NCBI RefSeq assembly: GCF_000966265.1
Contig: NZ_LANF01000019.1
Location: forward strand, 62,001 to 126,000
From: Palaeococcus ferrophilus DSM 13482
GTDB taxonomy: Archaea > Methanobacteriota_B > Thermococci > Thermococcales > Thermococcaceae
Direction: 5' to 3'
Length of the DNA: 64,000 nt
Part shown: positions 49,068 to 57,637 of the stretch, one piece after another
How the letters are laid out: the number at the start of each line of letters is the position of its first letter
Position numbering within the stretch: position 1 is the first letter of the stretch
Position numbers and translations under genes: made by a program
Notes under the pieces: generated by a model
What the model was told of the DNA's origin: nothing
What the model saw: the letters and a program-made list of their open reading frames with translations, nothing else
The model's database searches: none

Positions 49068-49358
49068 GGTATCGCCTCTGAGGGAGGGGTATAAAACACT
49101 ATCTTTTCCCTGTTCCGGAACCTTCGAAAGCATCACCCGGGATGGATTCGTGGGAGAAGAACACCAAGGAGAAAATGAAAAACCCTCAGGTGGCATCCAC
49201 CATACCCGTACTTTTTTCGAGGATGGTTCCTACTTCGAAGGATTTCTTCGTGTTTTACATCTATGTAAACTTTTTTCCAGAATTCGTCCCTTTGACGAAA
49301 AGTTAACCACAAAAGGTTTAAATGCAACGGTGGCCATAGATATACCTTGGTGAACGCC
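49068..49358 (+). promoter_or_regulatory. Promoter region of the dpp operon
   Basis: About 290 bases without a gene. A strong TATA box with BRE-like A-run, ACAAAAGGTTTAAATGC (49309-49325), stands about 35 bases before the dppA ATG. GACGAAAAGTTAACC upstream contains GTTAAC but not the spacing of the SurR consensus. The middle part (49140-49260) shows no inverted repeat of note. Confidence 0.6.
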
Positions 49359-50936
49359 ATGAATAAGCGTGGTACCTCTTTGTTCTTGGTTGGACTTTTT
49401 GTTTTTGCAGTGTTTGCCAGCGGATGCATCGGTGGTGGTGGGGAAACCACGTCAACCCAGTCGGGCACAACCTATGCGGAACAACTCGTTATAGGTGTCA
49501 CCGATAAGGTGACGGACATTGACCCCTCGAACGCCTACGACTTCTACACCTGGGAAGTGCTGAACAACATAATGGAGGGTCTCGTCAAGTACGAGCCCGG
49601 AACCCTTGAGATTAAGCCCGCCATAGCGGAGAGCTGGGACGTGAACGATGACTCAACCGTCTGGACGTTCCACCTGAGGAAGGACGTCAAGTTTGCCGAT
49701 GGAACTCCCCTGACCGCGAAGGACGTCAAGAGGAGCATCGAGAGGGTCATGACCATCAACGGCGACCCCGCGTGGCTCGTGACAGATTTCGTGGATAAGG
49801 TCGAGGCCCCCGATGACTACACGGTGGTGTTCTACCTCAAACAGCCCACGAGCTACTTCCTCTCACTCCTCACGACGCCGCCCTACTTCCCGGTGCACCC
49901 GAACTACGCCCCGGACAAGGTTGATAGCGACCAGACCGCGGGTGGGGCCGGACCGTACAAGATAGCGAAGTGGGTGCGCGATGAGGAGCTCGTCCTCGAG
50001 GTCAACGACAACTACTACGGTGAGAAGCCCAAGACCAAGAGGATAGTCATCAAGTTCTACCGCGACGCCTCAACAATGCGCCTCGCCCTCCAGAACGGCG
50101 AGATTGACATAGCATGGAGGACGCTCAAGCCCACGGACATAGAGAGCCTCAAGAACGAGGGCAAGTTCCAGGTCATAGAGATACCCGGCGCATTCATAAG
50201 GTACGTGTGCCTCAACACTCAGAAGGACCCAACGAAGGAGGTCAAGGTCAGGCAGGCTCTCGCCGCGGCCATAGACAGGCAGGACATCTCAAACAAGGTC
50301 TTCAGGGGAACGGTTGACCCGCTCTACTCCCTCATACCCAACGGAATGTGGAGCCACAAGGACGTCTTCAAAGAGGTTTACGGCGATGCCAACCTCGACA
50401 AGGCCAAGGCCCTCCTCAAGGAGGCCGGCTACGACGAGGGCAACCCGCTCCAGATACAGCTGTGGTACACGCCAACCCACTATGGAGACACGGAAGCGGA
50501 TCTTGCCCAGGTTCTCAAGGAGCAGTGGGAGAAGACCGGCGTCATAAAGGTGGACATAAAGAGCGCCGAATGGGGAACCTACGTTGACTACGCGAGGAAG
50601 GGCGAGATGCAGGTCTACCTCCTCGGCTGGTACCCGGACTACCTTGACCCGGACGACTACACCACACCGTTCCTCAAGAGCACCGCCAACAGCTGGGCCG
50701 GAACCGGCTACGCGAACCCAACGATGGACGAAATCCTAAGCAAGGCCCAGAGCCTCGTTGACCAGAACGAGAGGGCAAAGCTCTACGAACAGGCCCAGGA
50801 CATACTCGCCCAGGATGTGCCCTACATACCGCTGATACAGGGCAAACTCTACGTCGTGGCCCAGCCCGGCGTTAAGGGCGTCAAGATAGGGCCCGACATG
50901 ATATTCAAGTACTACACCCTCTACAAAGAGGGCTGA
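49359..50936 (+). CDS. dppA: ABC transporter substrate-binding lipoprotein, peptide type
   Basis: The protein has 525 residues. A lipoprotein-type signal, FVFAVFASGCIGGGGETT, with Cys at the lipobox is followed by a Thr/Ser-rich spacer and a family 5 binding domain (DPSNAYDFYTWEVLNNIMEG; AESWDVNDDSTVWTFHLRKD; LTAKDVKRSIERVM). It catches oligopeptides (or nickel chelates or oligosaccharides) outside the membrane. It leads a complete dppABCDF operon. I chose ATG 49359 with GGTGA before it. A T-rich tract after its stop may lower read-through to the permease genes, as binding proteins are needed in excess. Confidence 0.93.
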   Translation: MNKRGTSLFLVGLFVFAVFASGCIGGGGETTSTQSGTTYAEQLVIGVTDKVTDIDPSNAYDFYTWEVLNNIMEGLVKYEPGTLEIKPAIAESWDVNDDSTVWTFHLRKDVKFADGTPLTAKDVKRSIERVMTINGDPAWLVTDFVDKVEAPDDYTVVFYLKQPTSYFLSLLTTPPYFPVHPNYAPDKVDSDQTAGGAGPYKIAKWVRDEELVLEVNDNYYGEKPKTKRIVIKFYRDASTMRLALQNGEIDIAWRTLKPTDIESLKNEGKFQVIEIPGAFIRYVCLNTQKDPTKEVKVRQALAAAIDRQDISNKVFRGTVDPLYSLIPNGMWSHKDVFKEVYGDANLDKAKALLKEAGYDEGNPLQIQLWYTPTHYGDTEADLAQVLKEQWEKTGVIKVDIKSAEWGTYVDYARKGEMQVYLLGWYPDYLDPDDYTTPFLKSTANSWAGTGYANPTMDEILSKAQSLVDQNERAKLYEQAQDILAQDVPYIPLIQGKLYVVAQPGVKGVKIGPDMIFKYYTLYKEG

Positions 50937-50937
50937 C

Positions 50938-50952
50938 TTTTCTTTTTCCTTT
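50938..50952 (+). terminator. T-rich attenuator between dppA and dppB
   Basis: TTTTCTTTTTCCTTT directly follows the dppA stop. Thermococcus terminators are such U-rich tracts. Partial termination here would give more dppA than dppBCDF message. No other gap in the operon exceeds ten or so bases. Confidence 0.5.
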
Positions 50953-50982
50953 CCATTTGTCCGTTTGCTGTGGGGTGGTAGC

Positions 50983-52002
50983 ATGGCAAGAGGTGTCGGT
51001 CAGTACGTGTTAATAAGAGGGCTCATGATAATCCCGACCGTTTTGATTCTCTACACTATAGTTTTCATCTTCCTCAGAATTCTTCCCGGTGATCCGATTT
51101 TGGCCGTTGTGGGAACCAAGAACATCGCGCCCGAACAGCTGGAACACCTTCGGGCCATGGCAGGGCTGGACAAGCCCCTCTACGTCCAGTATTTTGACTA
51201 TTTGTGGAGGATGCTCCACGGGGATTTCGGTGTTACCCTCGCCTTTCCAATGGGGAAGCCCGTCGTCGAGTACCTGAAGCTCCGCTTCCCCGCGACGCTT
51301 GAGTTAACGATATTTGGCTTTTCAATAAGCGTCCTGCTCGGAATACTCACGGGTGTCCTCGGGGCAGTTAAGAAGGGAACCAAGGTTGACGGTGCCATGA
51401 GGCTCTACAGCATCATCGCCTACACGCTCTTCATACCGTGGTTTGGAATAATGCTTCAGTACCTCTTCGGCGTTCACTTTCACCTTCTCCCAACCTCGGG
51501 TAGAATAAGCCCCGGCGCGCACCTCAACTCGATAACCGGACTCTACATCCTTGATAGCATCTTAACCGCCAACTGGACTGCCCTCGTTGATGCCCTCAAG
51601 CACATAATACTCCCGAGCTTCACCCTCGGCCTCGTGCTCAGCGGTGCCTACACCAGGCTCGTGAGGAACAACATGGTGGACGTCCTCAGTCAGGACTTCA
51701 TAAGGGCATACAGGGCCAGGGGTGTGAGGGACTGGAAGATAACGTGGTACGCCCTCAAGAACGCCTTCATACCCATCGTGACCCTCATGGGACTCCAGTT
51801 CGCCATACTCCTCGGCGGGGCCGTTCTGACGGAGACGACCTTCAACTGGCCGGGAATGGGTACTTTCATCGTTGACAGGATAGACTACCGCGACTACAAC
51901 GCCATACAGGGAGCGGTGGTGTTCTTCGCCTTCTTCGTGGGCCTCATCAGCCTCATAGTTGACGTGGTCTACGCGCTCCTCGACCCGAGGGTGAAGTACT
52001 GA
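50983..52002 (+). CDS. dppB: Peptide ABC transporter permease (DppB type)
   Basis: The protein has 339 residues and six hydrophobic segments. FLRILPGDPILAVVG after the first helix and YTRLVRNNMVDVLSQDFIRAYRARGV are the DppB hallmarks; the latter is the coupling E-A-A-like loop that meets the ATPases. It forms the transmembrane channel with DppC. GGGGTGGT precedes the ATG at 50983; an in-frame start at 50965 has no ribosome site. Confidence 0.94.
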   Translation: MARGVGQYVLIRGLMIIPTVLILYTIVFIFLRILPGDPILAVVGTKNIAPEQLEHLRAMAGLDKPLYVQYFDYLWRMLHGDFGVTLAFPMGKPVVEYLKLRFPATLELTIFGFSISVLLGILTGVLGAVKKGTKVDGAMRLYSIIAYTLFIPWFGIMLQYLFGVHFHLLPTSGRISPGAHLNSITGLYILDSILTANWTALVDALKHIILPSFTLGLVLSGAYTRLVRNNMVDVLSQDFIRAYRARGVRDWKITWYALKNAFIPIVTLMGLQFAILLGGAVLTETTFNWPGMGTFIVDRIDYRDYNAIQGAVVFFAFFVGLISLIVDVVYALLDPRVKY

Positions 52003-52012
52003 GGTGGTTAAA

Positions 52013-52861
52013 ATGGAGCTGATAAGAAAAATCTCAAAGCCCCTCTTTGAAAAAAGGCCCGGAAGGGGCATGCTCATCGCGGGCCTTGTGATAGTCCTTT
52101 CCGTCCTGATAATGGCAATATTCGCACCTCTCATAGCTCCCTACGACCCGACGAAATCGGGAGACGAGTCCTTCGCACCCCCGAGCGGGGCGCATCTCAT
52201 GGGGACCAACAGGCTCGGTCAGGACGTGTTCTCGAGGATAGTGTGGGGCTCGAGGGTCGTTATCTACGTCGTTATCGTTGCCACGCTCCTCTCGATGAGC
52301 ATAGGAATCCCCCTCGGCCTCATCTCCGGTTACTACGGCGGGAAAACGGATAGAACCCTGAGCGTTATAATGGACAGCATCTACGCCTTCCCCGCCCTCA
52401 TCCTGGCAATAGTCATCGCCGTGGTGTTGGGCCCGAGTCCCATAAACACCGCCATAGCCATAAGCTTCGTCTACGTTCCAACCTACTTCAGGATGGTGCG
52501 CGGCCAGACGCTGAGCCTCAAGGGCCAGCTCTTCGTTGAGGCGGCGAGAGCGCTCGGAGCCAAGAACAAGGAGATTATGTTCAAGTACATCCTTCCGAAC
52601 CTCGCCCCCACCATACTCGTAGTCTTCACACTGAGCGTTGCGGATGCAATACTCACGGAGGCCGGCCTTAGCTTCCTCGGGCTCTCGGTTACGCCGCCAA
52701 CTCCCGATTGGGGCTACGACCTCCGTGTTGGACAGCCCTTCATTCTCGACGGCTACTGGTGGCTCGTATTCTTCCCGGGAATTATGATAATGCTCTTCGC
52801 CATGGGCTTTGCCCTCATAGGTGAGGCCCTCAGCGAAAGGATATCCCTTGGAACGAGGTGA
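52013..52861 (+). CDS. dppC: Peptide ABC transporter permease (DppC type)
   Basis: The protein has 282 residues. HLMGTNRLGQDVFSRIVWGSR is the DppC signature after the first helix; EAARALGAKNKEIMFKYILPN is the ATPase-coupling loop. The ATG at 52013 is preceded by GAGGTGGT. It partners DppB in the membrane. The next gene starts five bases after its stop codon's second base region, with the stop inside the ribosome site of dppD. Confidence 0.94.
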   Translation: MELIRKISKPLFEKRPGRGMLIAGLVIVLSVLIMAIFAPLIAPYDPTKSGDESFAPPSGAHLMGTNRLGQDVFSRIVWGSRVVIYVVIVATLLSMSIGIPLGLISGYYGGKTDRTLSVIMDSIYAFPALILAIVIAVVLGPSPINTAIAISFVYVPTYFRMVRGQTLSLKGQLFVEAARALGAKNKEIMFKYILPNLAPTILVVFTLSVADAILTEAGLSFLGLSVTPPTPDWGYDLRVGQPFILDGYWWLVFFPGIMIMLFAMGFALIGEALSERISLGTR

Positions 52862-52866
52862 TGGGA

Positions 52867-53826
52867 ATGTTGCTGGACGTCAGAAACCTTAGCATTCACT
52901 ATTTCACGCTCTCCGGCAGGGTTAGGGCCGTTGAGGGTGTAAACTTCAGCATCGGAAAGAAGGAGTGGGTGACCTTCGTGGGGGAGAGCGGAAGTGGAAA
53001 GTCAACCGTGGCCCACGCCATCCTCAACGTCGTCCCTTCGCCGGGGAGGATAGTGAGCGGGGAGATAATCTTTGAGGGCAGGAACCTCCTCGAGCTCGGA
53101 AAGGAGGAGATGAAGGCCATAAGGGGCAAGGAGATAAGCATGGTCTTTCAGGACCCCATGACGAGCCTCGACCCGCTCAGGAAGGTGGGGGATCAAATAG
53201 CGGAGGTTCTCGTGGAGCACGGCGTTTCAAAGGAGGAGGCGTACGAGCGCGCGAAGGAGCTGCTTGAAAAGGTGAACCTTCCTGCTGACAGGCTCAACGC
53301 CTACCCCCACCAGCTCAGCGGTGGCCAGAGGCAGAGGATAAGCATCGCCATGGCCATGGCCTTCAACCCCAAGCTCCTCATAGCGGATGAACCCACCACG
53401 GCCCTTGATGTCATAGTTCAGGACTCCATAATGGATTTGATAGACGAGCTCAAGGCGGAGGGGACGAGCATATTCTTCGTCACCCACGACATCTCCCTGG
53501 CCGTGGAGCGCAGCGACAAGATAGCTGTGATGTACGCGGGGAAGCTGGTGGAGTTCGGCCCGACAGATGCCATAATCGAGAACCCGCTCCACCCCTACAC
53601 AAAGGCCCTCCTCGAGAGCGTGCCCGACCTGTGGAGCGAGGGGGGAGAGATACGCTCGATACCCGGTTATCCGCCCGATCTGAGGGAGCCACCCGCCGGA
53701 TGCCGCTTCCACCCGAGGTGCCTCTTCGCCATGGAAATCTGCCGCGAGATGGAGCCACCGTACATTGAGTACGAGAAGGGCCATTTCGTGGCGTGCCACC
53801 TCCACGGGGGTGTTTCCAATGAGTGA
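52867..53826 (+). CDS. dppD: Peptide ABC transporter ATP-binding protein (DppD type)
   Basis: The protein has 319 residues. Walker A GESGSGKST, Q loop VFQDPMTSLDP, signature LSGGQRQRISIAMAMA and Walker B LLIADEPTTALD are intact. The C-terminal oligopeptide-transporter extension PPAGCRFHPRCLFAMEICRE has the cysteines that can bind an iron-sulfur cluster in this family. The ATG at 52867 follows AGGTGATG; GTG 52858 and ATG 52861 are possible but sit inside the ribosome site. Its end overlaps dppF by eight bases. Confidence 0.95.
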   Translation: MLLDVRNLSIHYFTLSGRVRAVEGVNFSIGKKEWVTFVGESGSGKSTVAHAILNVVPSPGRIVSGEIIFEGRNLLELGKEEMKAIRGKEISMVFQDPMTSLDPLRKVGDQIAEVLVEHGVSKEEAYERAKELLEKVNLPADRLNAYPHQLSGGQRQRISIAMAMAFNPKLLIADEPTTALDVIVQDSIMDLIDELKAEGTSIFFVTHDISLAVERSDKIAVMYAGKLVEFGPTDAIIENPLHPYTKALLESVPDLWSEGGEIRSIPGYPPDLREPPAGCRFHPRCLFAMEICREMEPPYIEYEKGHFVACHLHGGVSNE

Positions 53827-54829
53827 ACCTCTCCTCAGGGTCGAAGACCTCAGGAAGTACTTCCCTGTGAAAAGGGGCATCATCGAGACCCTCAAGAAGG
53901 CGCCCCAGAAGTACGTCAAGGCCGTTGACGGGGTGAGCTTTGAGGTTACGCGCGGTGAAACCCTCGCCCTCATAGGCGAGAGCGGCTGCGGTAAGACAAC
54001 TACCGGAAGGGTAGTGCTGAGGCTCATAGAGCCCACCGGCGGGAGGATAATATTCGACGGGACGGACATAACAACGCTTACCGACGATGAGATGAGGCCG
54101 TTCCGGCGGAGGATGCAGATGGTCTTCCAGGACCCCTACGCCAGCCTGAGCCCGCGCATGAAGATAGGTGACGCAATAGCCCACCCCCTCATCATACACG
54201 GCCTTGCAGAGAAGGAGGAGGCAAAGGAGCTCGCCCTCAAGATGCTCAAGCGCGTTGGCCTAACACCCGAGGACGAGTTCTACGACCGCTATCCCCACCA
54301 TCTCAGCGGCGGCCAGAGGCAGCGCGTCGTTATAGCCAGGGCGATGATACTCAAGCCCGAGTTCGTGGTCGCTGACGAGGCTGTCTCGATGATAGACGTC
54401 TCCATGAGGGCATCAATCCTCGAACTCCTTGAGTCCTTCAGGAAGGAGTACAACATGAGCCAGCTCTTCATAACCCACGACATAGCCGTTGGAAAGCTAA
54501 TCGCGGACAGAATAGCGGTGATGTACCTCGGCAAGATAGTGGAGATTGGCCCGACGGAGGAAGTGCTGAAGAATCCGGCTCATCCATACACGCTCGCACT
54601 GATACAGGCCGTTCCCTCAATAGCCAAGCGCAGGAGGCACGAGAAGCGAATAGAGATAACGGGAGAAGTGCCAAACGCCGTAAGTCCGCCCCCGGGATGT
54701 CGCTTCCACCCGAGGTGCCCCTTCGCGGACGAGAAGTGCAGGAGCGAGGAACCCAGGCTCGTGGAGGTTAGCCACAACCACTTCGTGGCCTGCCACCACC
54801 CCCTGGGGAGAGAACCCACTAGTGTTTAG
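53819..54829 (+). CDS. dppF: Peptide ABC transporter ATP-binding protein (DppF type)
   Basis: The protein has 336 residues. Walker A is GESGCGKTT, the Q loop VFQDPYASLSPRM, the signature LSGGQRQRVVIARAMIL. Walker B is FVVADEAVSMIDVSMRA: the usual D-E-P is D-E-A, a variant common in archaeal DppF. The C-terminus has PPPGCRFHPRCPFADEKC, as in DppD. It completes the ATPase heterodimer. The transcript probably ends at AACTTTTATTTTAG (54839-54852). Confidence 0.94.
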   Translation: MSEPLLRVEDLRKYFPVKRGIIETLKKAPQKYVKAVDGVSFEVTRGETLALIGESGCGKTTTGRVVLRLIEPTGGRIIFDGTDITTLTDDEMRPFRRRMQMVFQDPYASLSPRMKIGDAIAHPLIIHGLAEKEEAKELALKMLKRVGLTPEDEFYDRYPHHLSGGQRQRVVIARAMILKPEFVVADEAVSMIDVSMRASILELLESFRKEYNMSQLFITHDIAVGKLIADRIAVMYLGKIVEIGPTEEVLKNPAHPYTLALIQAVPSIAKRRRHEKRIEITGEVPNAVSPPPGCRFHPRCPFADEKCRSEEPRLVEVSHNHFVACHHPLGREPTSV

Positions 54830-54988
54830 GCTTCTCTTAACTTTTATTTTAGATTGTAATACGAAATAGGCTTATTTTTAACGTTCCGCGTGATATTTTA
54901 CTTGTTTTTGTGATTCCGGGCCATTCTGTTCCGTTTAAGACGTGCGTTTATATACGATAACAACGTATAATATGTTGAGGTAAACAAA
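54830..54988 (+). promoter_or_regulatory. Promoter with operator of the DUF2341 protein gene
   Basis: The TATA box is GTTTATATACG (54946-54956). An inverted repeat TATACG-n7-CGTATA (54951-54969) overlaps its downstream edge and extends to the expected transcription start near 54977. This position suits a repressor that blocks the general transcription factors. The start ATG follows at 54989 with TTGAGGT as ribosome site, so the leader is about ten bases. Upstream, T-tracts end the dpp transcript. Confidence 0.6.
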
Positions 54989-56305
54989 ATGAGAAGAGCA
55001 ATTTCCCTTTTTCTGGCGCTCGTCATGAGCGTCGCGATTATGCCCATTCCCCTCGGACTTTCTCCCGTGGAAGCAGCTCCCGCAGGGGGCTATTCAACGG
55101 ATGTGGGCATAGCCAACCCCTCCGGGGCAGATATAACGGATTACCAGGTCATGATTGACCTTAACGGTAGTAACATTGATTTCTCGGCCGCAAAGCCCGA
55201 CGGAAGCGATTTGAGGGTGGTAGATAGTGCGGGCAACCCCCTACCCTACTGGATTGAGAGATGGGACGCGGGGAACCAAACGGCCCGTGTGTGGGTCAAA
55301 CTGGACATTCCCGCTGCAGGAACGAACATAAAACTCAAGTACGGAAACCCGAGCGCCACGAGCGAGAGCGACGGTGACAAGGTTTTCATGTTCTTTGACG
55401 AGTTCATTTACGTTGACGCAAACGGAACCGCCGTACTCGACCCCGGCAAGTGGGACGTTCTCTACGGGACGTGGGCGGTAACGAACGGAACCCTCAGTCC
55501 AACAGGATACTACTCCTCCACAATAGACACGGTGTACACCAAGGACTTCGTGATGGAAGACGGCATAATAGAGATGAAGTTCTCCCCCTTGAACACAAGG
55601 TGCCCCTACTGCTACAACGTTGGCACGTCCGTCCTTGGAAGGTACGACACGAGTACGAGCAACACATACCTCTTCAACGCAGGCGGCTACGGCTACGCAT
55701 ACGAGATAGCACTGTGGCCGAGGATACCCCAGCCCTACTGGACGGTGCTCGTTAAGACCACCAACAGGTACACAGAACTTGACACGGACATAGACTACCG
55801 CTTCAAGGTAACCCTCAACGGCCCCCACCTAAGCTTCGACGTTTTGGAGGGATCCCTCGCGGGAACTCATCTGGAAGTCAACGACACAACCATACAGCGC
55901 GGTGCGGTGGGTATAGCCACGTGGCAGATGTCCCGTGTTGACTGGATATTCGTAAGAAAGTACGTCGCCGTTGAGCCCGTCGTGATGGTGGGTAAGATGA
56001 TCAAGGTGGAGGAAGAGGAGGAGAGCCCCTACCAGACGTACCGCATGCTGTCCCTCTTCTGGTACCTGCGCTACACGAGAATGGAGACGGAGTACGGCCC
56101 ACTCTACGACGATGCCCTCCAGTACGGCGTGGACAACGAGACACTCGCGAAAAGCCAGATGGAGTTCGACACGGCCAAGGAGTATTTCACAAGGATTGAC
56201 AAAACGAAGCTCCTCCAGGGCAACATACTAACCCTCCCCGACCTCAGAAAGGCGTACCTTCACATGAGGGAGGCCATAAGAATACTGGAGGAGGCAATGG
56301 AGTAG
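54989..56305 (+). CDS. Secreted DUF2341 protein with shared C-terminal helical domain
   Basis: The protein has 438 residues. A signal peptide (RRAISLFLALVMSVAIMPIP) leads to a DUF2341 domain (TDYQVMIDLNGSNIDFSAA; LPYWIERWDAGNQTARVWVK), then a concanavalin-like beta region (FDEFIYVDANGTAVLDPGKW; GIATWQMSRVDWIFVRKY), an acidic linker (KVEEEEES) and a helical end (341-438) that is related to the end of the beta-helix protein at 42347. DUF2341 proteins are usually surface carbohydrate-binding proteins. No anchor or CGP-CTERM is seen, so the helical domain may itself be the attachment or multimer module. Confidence 0.82.
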   Translation: MRRAISLFLALVMSVAIMPIPLGLSPVEAAPAGGYSTDVGIANPSGADITDYQVMIDLNGSNIDFSAAKPDGSDLRVVDSAGNPLPYWIERWDAGNQTARVWVKLDIPAAGTNIKLKYGNPSATSESDGDKVFMFFDEFIYVDANGTAVLDPGKWDVLYGTWAVTNGTLSPTGYYSSTIDTVYTKDFVMEDGIIEMKFSPLNTRCPYCYNVGTSVLGRYDTSTSNTYLFNAGGYGYAYEIALWPRIPQPYWTVLVKTTNRYTELDTDIDYRFKVTLNGPHLSFDVLEGSLAGTHLEVNDTTIQRGAVGIATWQMSRVDWIFVRKYVAVEPVVMVGKMIKVEEEEESPYQTYRMLSLFWYLRYTRMETEYGPLYDDALQYGVDNETLAKSQMEFDTAKEYFTRIDKTKLLQGNILTLPDLRKAYLHMREAIRILEEAME

Positions 56306-56307
56306 CG

Positions 56308-56766
56308 TTAGGCCCTCAACCTTTTATCTATTTTCAGCATCTCCCTCCACTGCCTTCCGGGCCAGTAGATTTGACCGCAGTTTTTGCAGACGTAGAACTC
56401 GTCGTACCGCTCGTAGACGCTCTCCGGAACTTTGCCTTTGACGTAATCCTTTGAGACCCTTCTTATTGGGCCATTGCACTTGGGACAGCGGGCACTGGGG
56501 GGAAAGAGCTCCCTAAATGTCACACCCCTTCTCTTGAGCTCCCCGACCTGTTCCTCGAGGTCGTTTGAGCCGAGAAGAATAACCCTGCCCCCTAGCTTCT
56601 CCGCCCTCTCGGCGAGACCGCAATCCCTTGTTAGGATTACCCTGTCCTCTTCAAGGGCTACCCTGATTATCTCGTCGTCCTCCTCCACGCCGTAGAGGGT
56701 GTCGTAGCCGTAGAGCCTCAACCACCGCGCTAATCTCCCAAGCATCATGTCCGCTATGAACCTCAT
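56308..56766 (-). CDS. Mut7-C PIN-like ribonuclease domain protein with zinc ribbon
   Basis: The protein has 152 residues. MRFIADMMLGRLARWLRLYGYDT is the Mut7-C opening, with Asp6 in the PIN-like acidic site; VILTRDCGLAERA adds a second acid, and a Cys4 zinc ribbon (CPKCNGPIRR; YVCKNCGQIYWPG) ends the protein. The family is predicted to cut RNA, unlike toxin PINs it has no antitoxin. Its stop is two bases from the convergent DUF2341 gene. Confidence 0.9.
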   Translation of the reverse strand: MRFIADMMLGRLARWLRLYGYDTLYGVEEDDEIIRVALEEDRVILTRDCGLAERAEKLGGRVILLGSNDLEEQVGELKRRGVTFRELFPPSARCPKCNGPIRRVSKDYVKGKVPESVYERYDEFYVCKNCGQIYWPGRQWREMLKIDKRLRA

Positions 56767-56817
56767 CCCAATCGAAAGGTATTAATCCTCCCGGATTAAA
56801 GTGTTTCCGGTGGTGTG

Positions 56818-57231
56818 ATGCACTACGAGGAAGTCGAGACCTTGATGAGACGCTCCCATGACTACATGGAGCTCGCTAACTCCGCTTTTGAAGAGGAAAA
56901 ATACGACGCCGCAATTTTTCTCTCGGAGCAGGCGCTCCAGTTTTATCTCAAAGCTCTGCTGATTAAATACGCCGACCTGAGGCTGAGGACTCACTCGGTA
57001 AGGGAGCTTCTGGCGGCCCTTGGGAAAGTCCTTGAAGCGGAAGAGAAGGTTGCTGACTTCACAAGGTCGCACCGGAGCCTCCTCAGGGAGCTTGAGGATG
57101 CATACACGGGCACGAGGTACGAGCCGAGGCGCTACTACCGCGAGGACGCTGAGGAGCTTATTGAGTTCGTGGGGGAAGTTATGGACTTTGTGGAGGGCCT
57201 TGCAGATGAGTTCGAAAGAAAAGGCACTTGA
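56818..57231 (+). CDS. HEPN-domain protein
   Basis: The protein has 137 residues, all helical: MRRSHDYMELANSAFEEEKYD, then AAIFLSEQALQFYLKALLIK, the PF05168 core, and THSVRELL. A clear Rx4-6H ribonuclease motif, as in toxic HepT, is not seen, so it may be a non-nuclease HEPN subunit. It overlaps the nucleotidyltransferase gene by 26 bases, the standard HEPN/MNT operon. GGTGGT four bases upstream supports the ATG at 56818 over a GTG at 56815. Confidence 0.88.
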   Translation: MHYEEVETLMRRSHDYMELANSAFEEEKYDAAIFLSEQALQFYLKALLIKYADLRLRTHSVRELLAALGKVLEAEEKVADFTRSHRSLLRELEDAYTGTRYEPRRYYREDAEELIEFVGEVMDFVEGLADEFERKGT

Positions 57232-57574
57232 AGCAATGATCGAGCGCGGTAGAAAGAGGTACCTCATGATAAAGAACTACGGGCGCTATCTCCCCGCGAT
57301 AAAGAGGGCCTGTGAGGCAGTTTTTGGTGAGTGCGAGCTCTACGTCTTCGGAAGCGTCCTGATCGGGAAGTTCACTGCCGGAAGCGACGTTGACCTGTTG
57401 ATAAAGGTTAAAAAAGTCCCAAAAAGCCTCCGCAAGAGGGCCGAACTTGAGGCGAGGATAGAGGAGCTCGCGGGCCTGCCCGATTATCACCCCTTTGAGC
57501 TCCACATCGTTGATAATGAGGGATTCAGACGGTACAGGGAGCTTTTAAACGTTAAACTCGAGAAGGTTGGATAG
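57206..57574 (+). CDS. Minimal nucleotidyltransferase (MNT)
   Basis: The protein has 122 residues. The catalytic motif YVFGSVLIGKFTAGSDVDLL (about 46-65) fits GSx10DxD, and a third acid lies in FELHIVDN. In HEPN/MNT pairs MNT may modify the HEPN partner (for example by adding AMP). The ATG at 57206 is inside the HEPN gene, with GGAGGG 9 bases upstream. Confidence 0.9.
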   Translation: MSSKEKALEAMIERGRKRYLMIKNYGRYLPAIKRACEAVFGECELYVFGSVLIGKFTAGSDVDLLIKVKKVPKSLRKRAELEARIEELAGLPDYHPFELHIVDNEGFRRYRELLNVKLEKVG

Positions 57575-57637
57575 CTTGGACGTTGGATCAATCCGAACCT
57601 TTTTATCCTGCCCGACCAATACTCGGAGGGTGGTGCC

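Noticed and set aside
49347-49358. Upstream in-frame start for the peptide-binding protein
   Set aside because: It would overlap the ribosome site GGTGA; the ATG at 49359 gives a normal lipoprotein signal.
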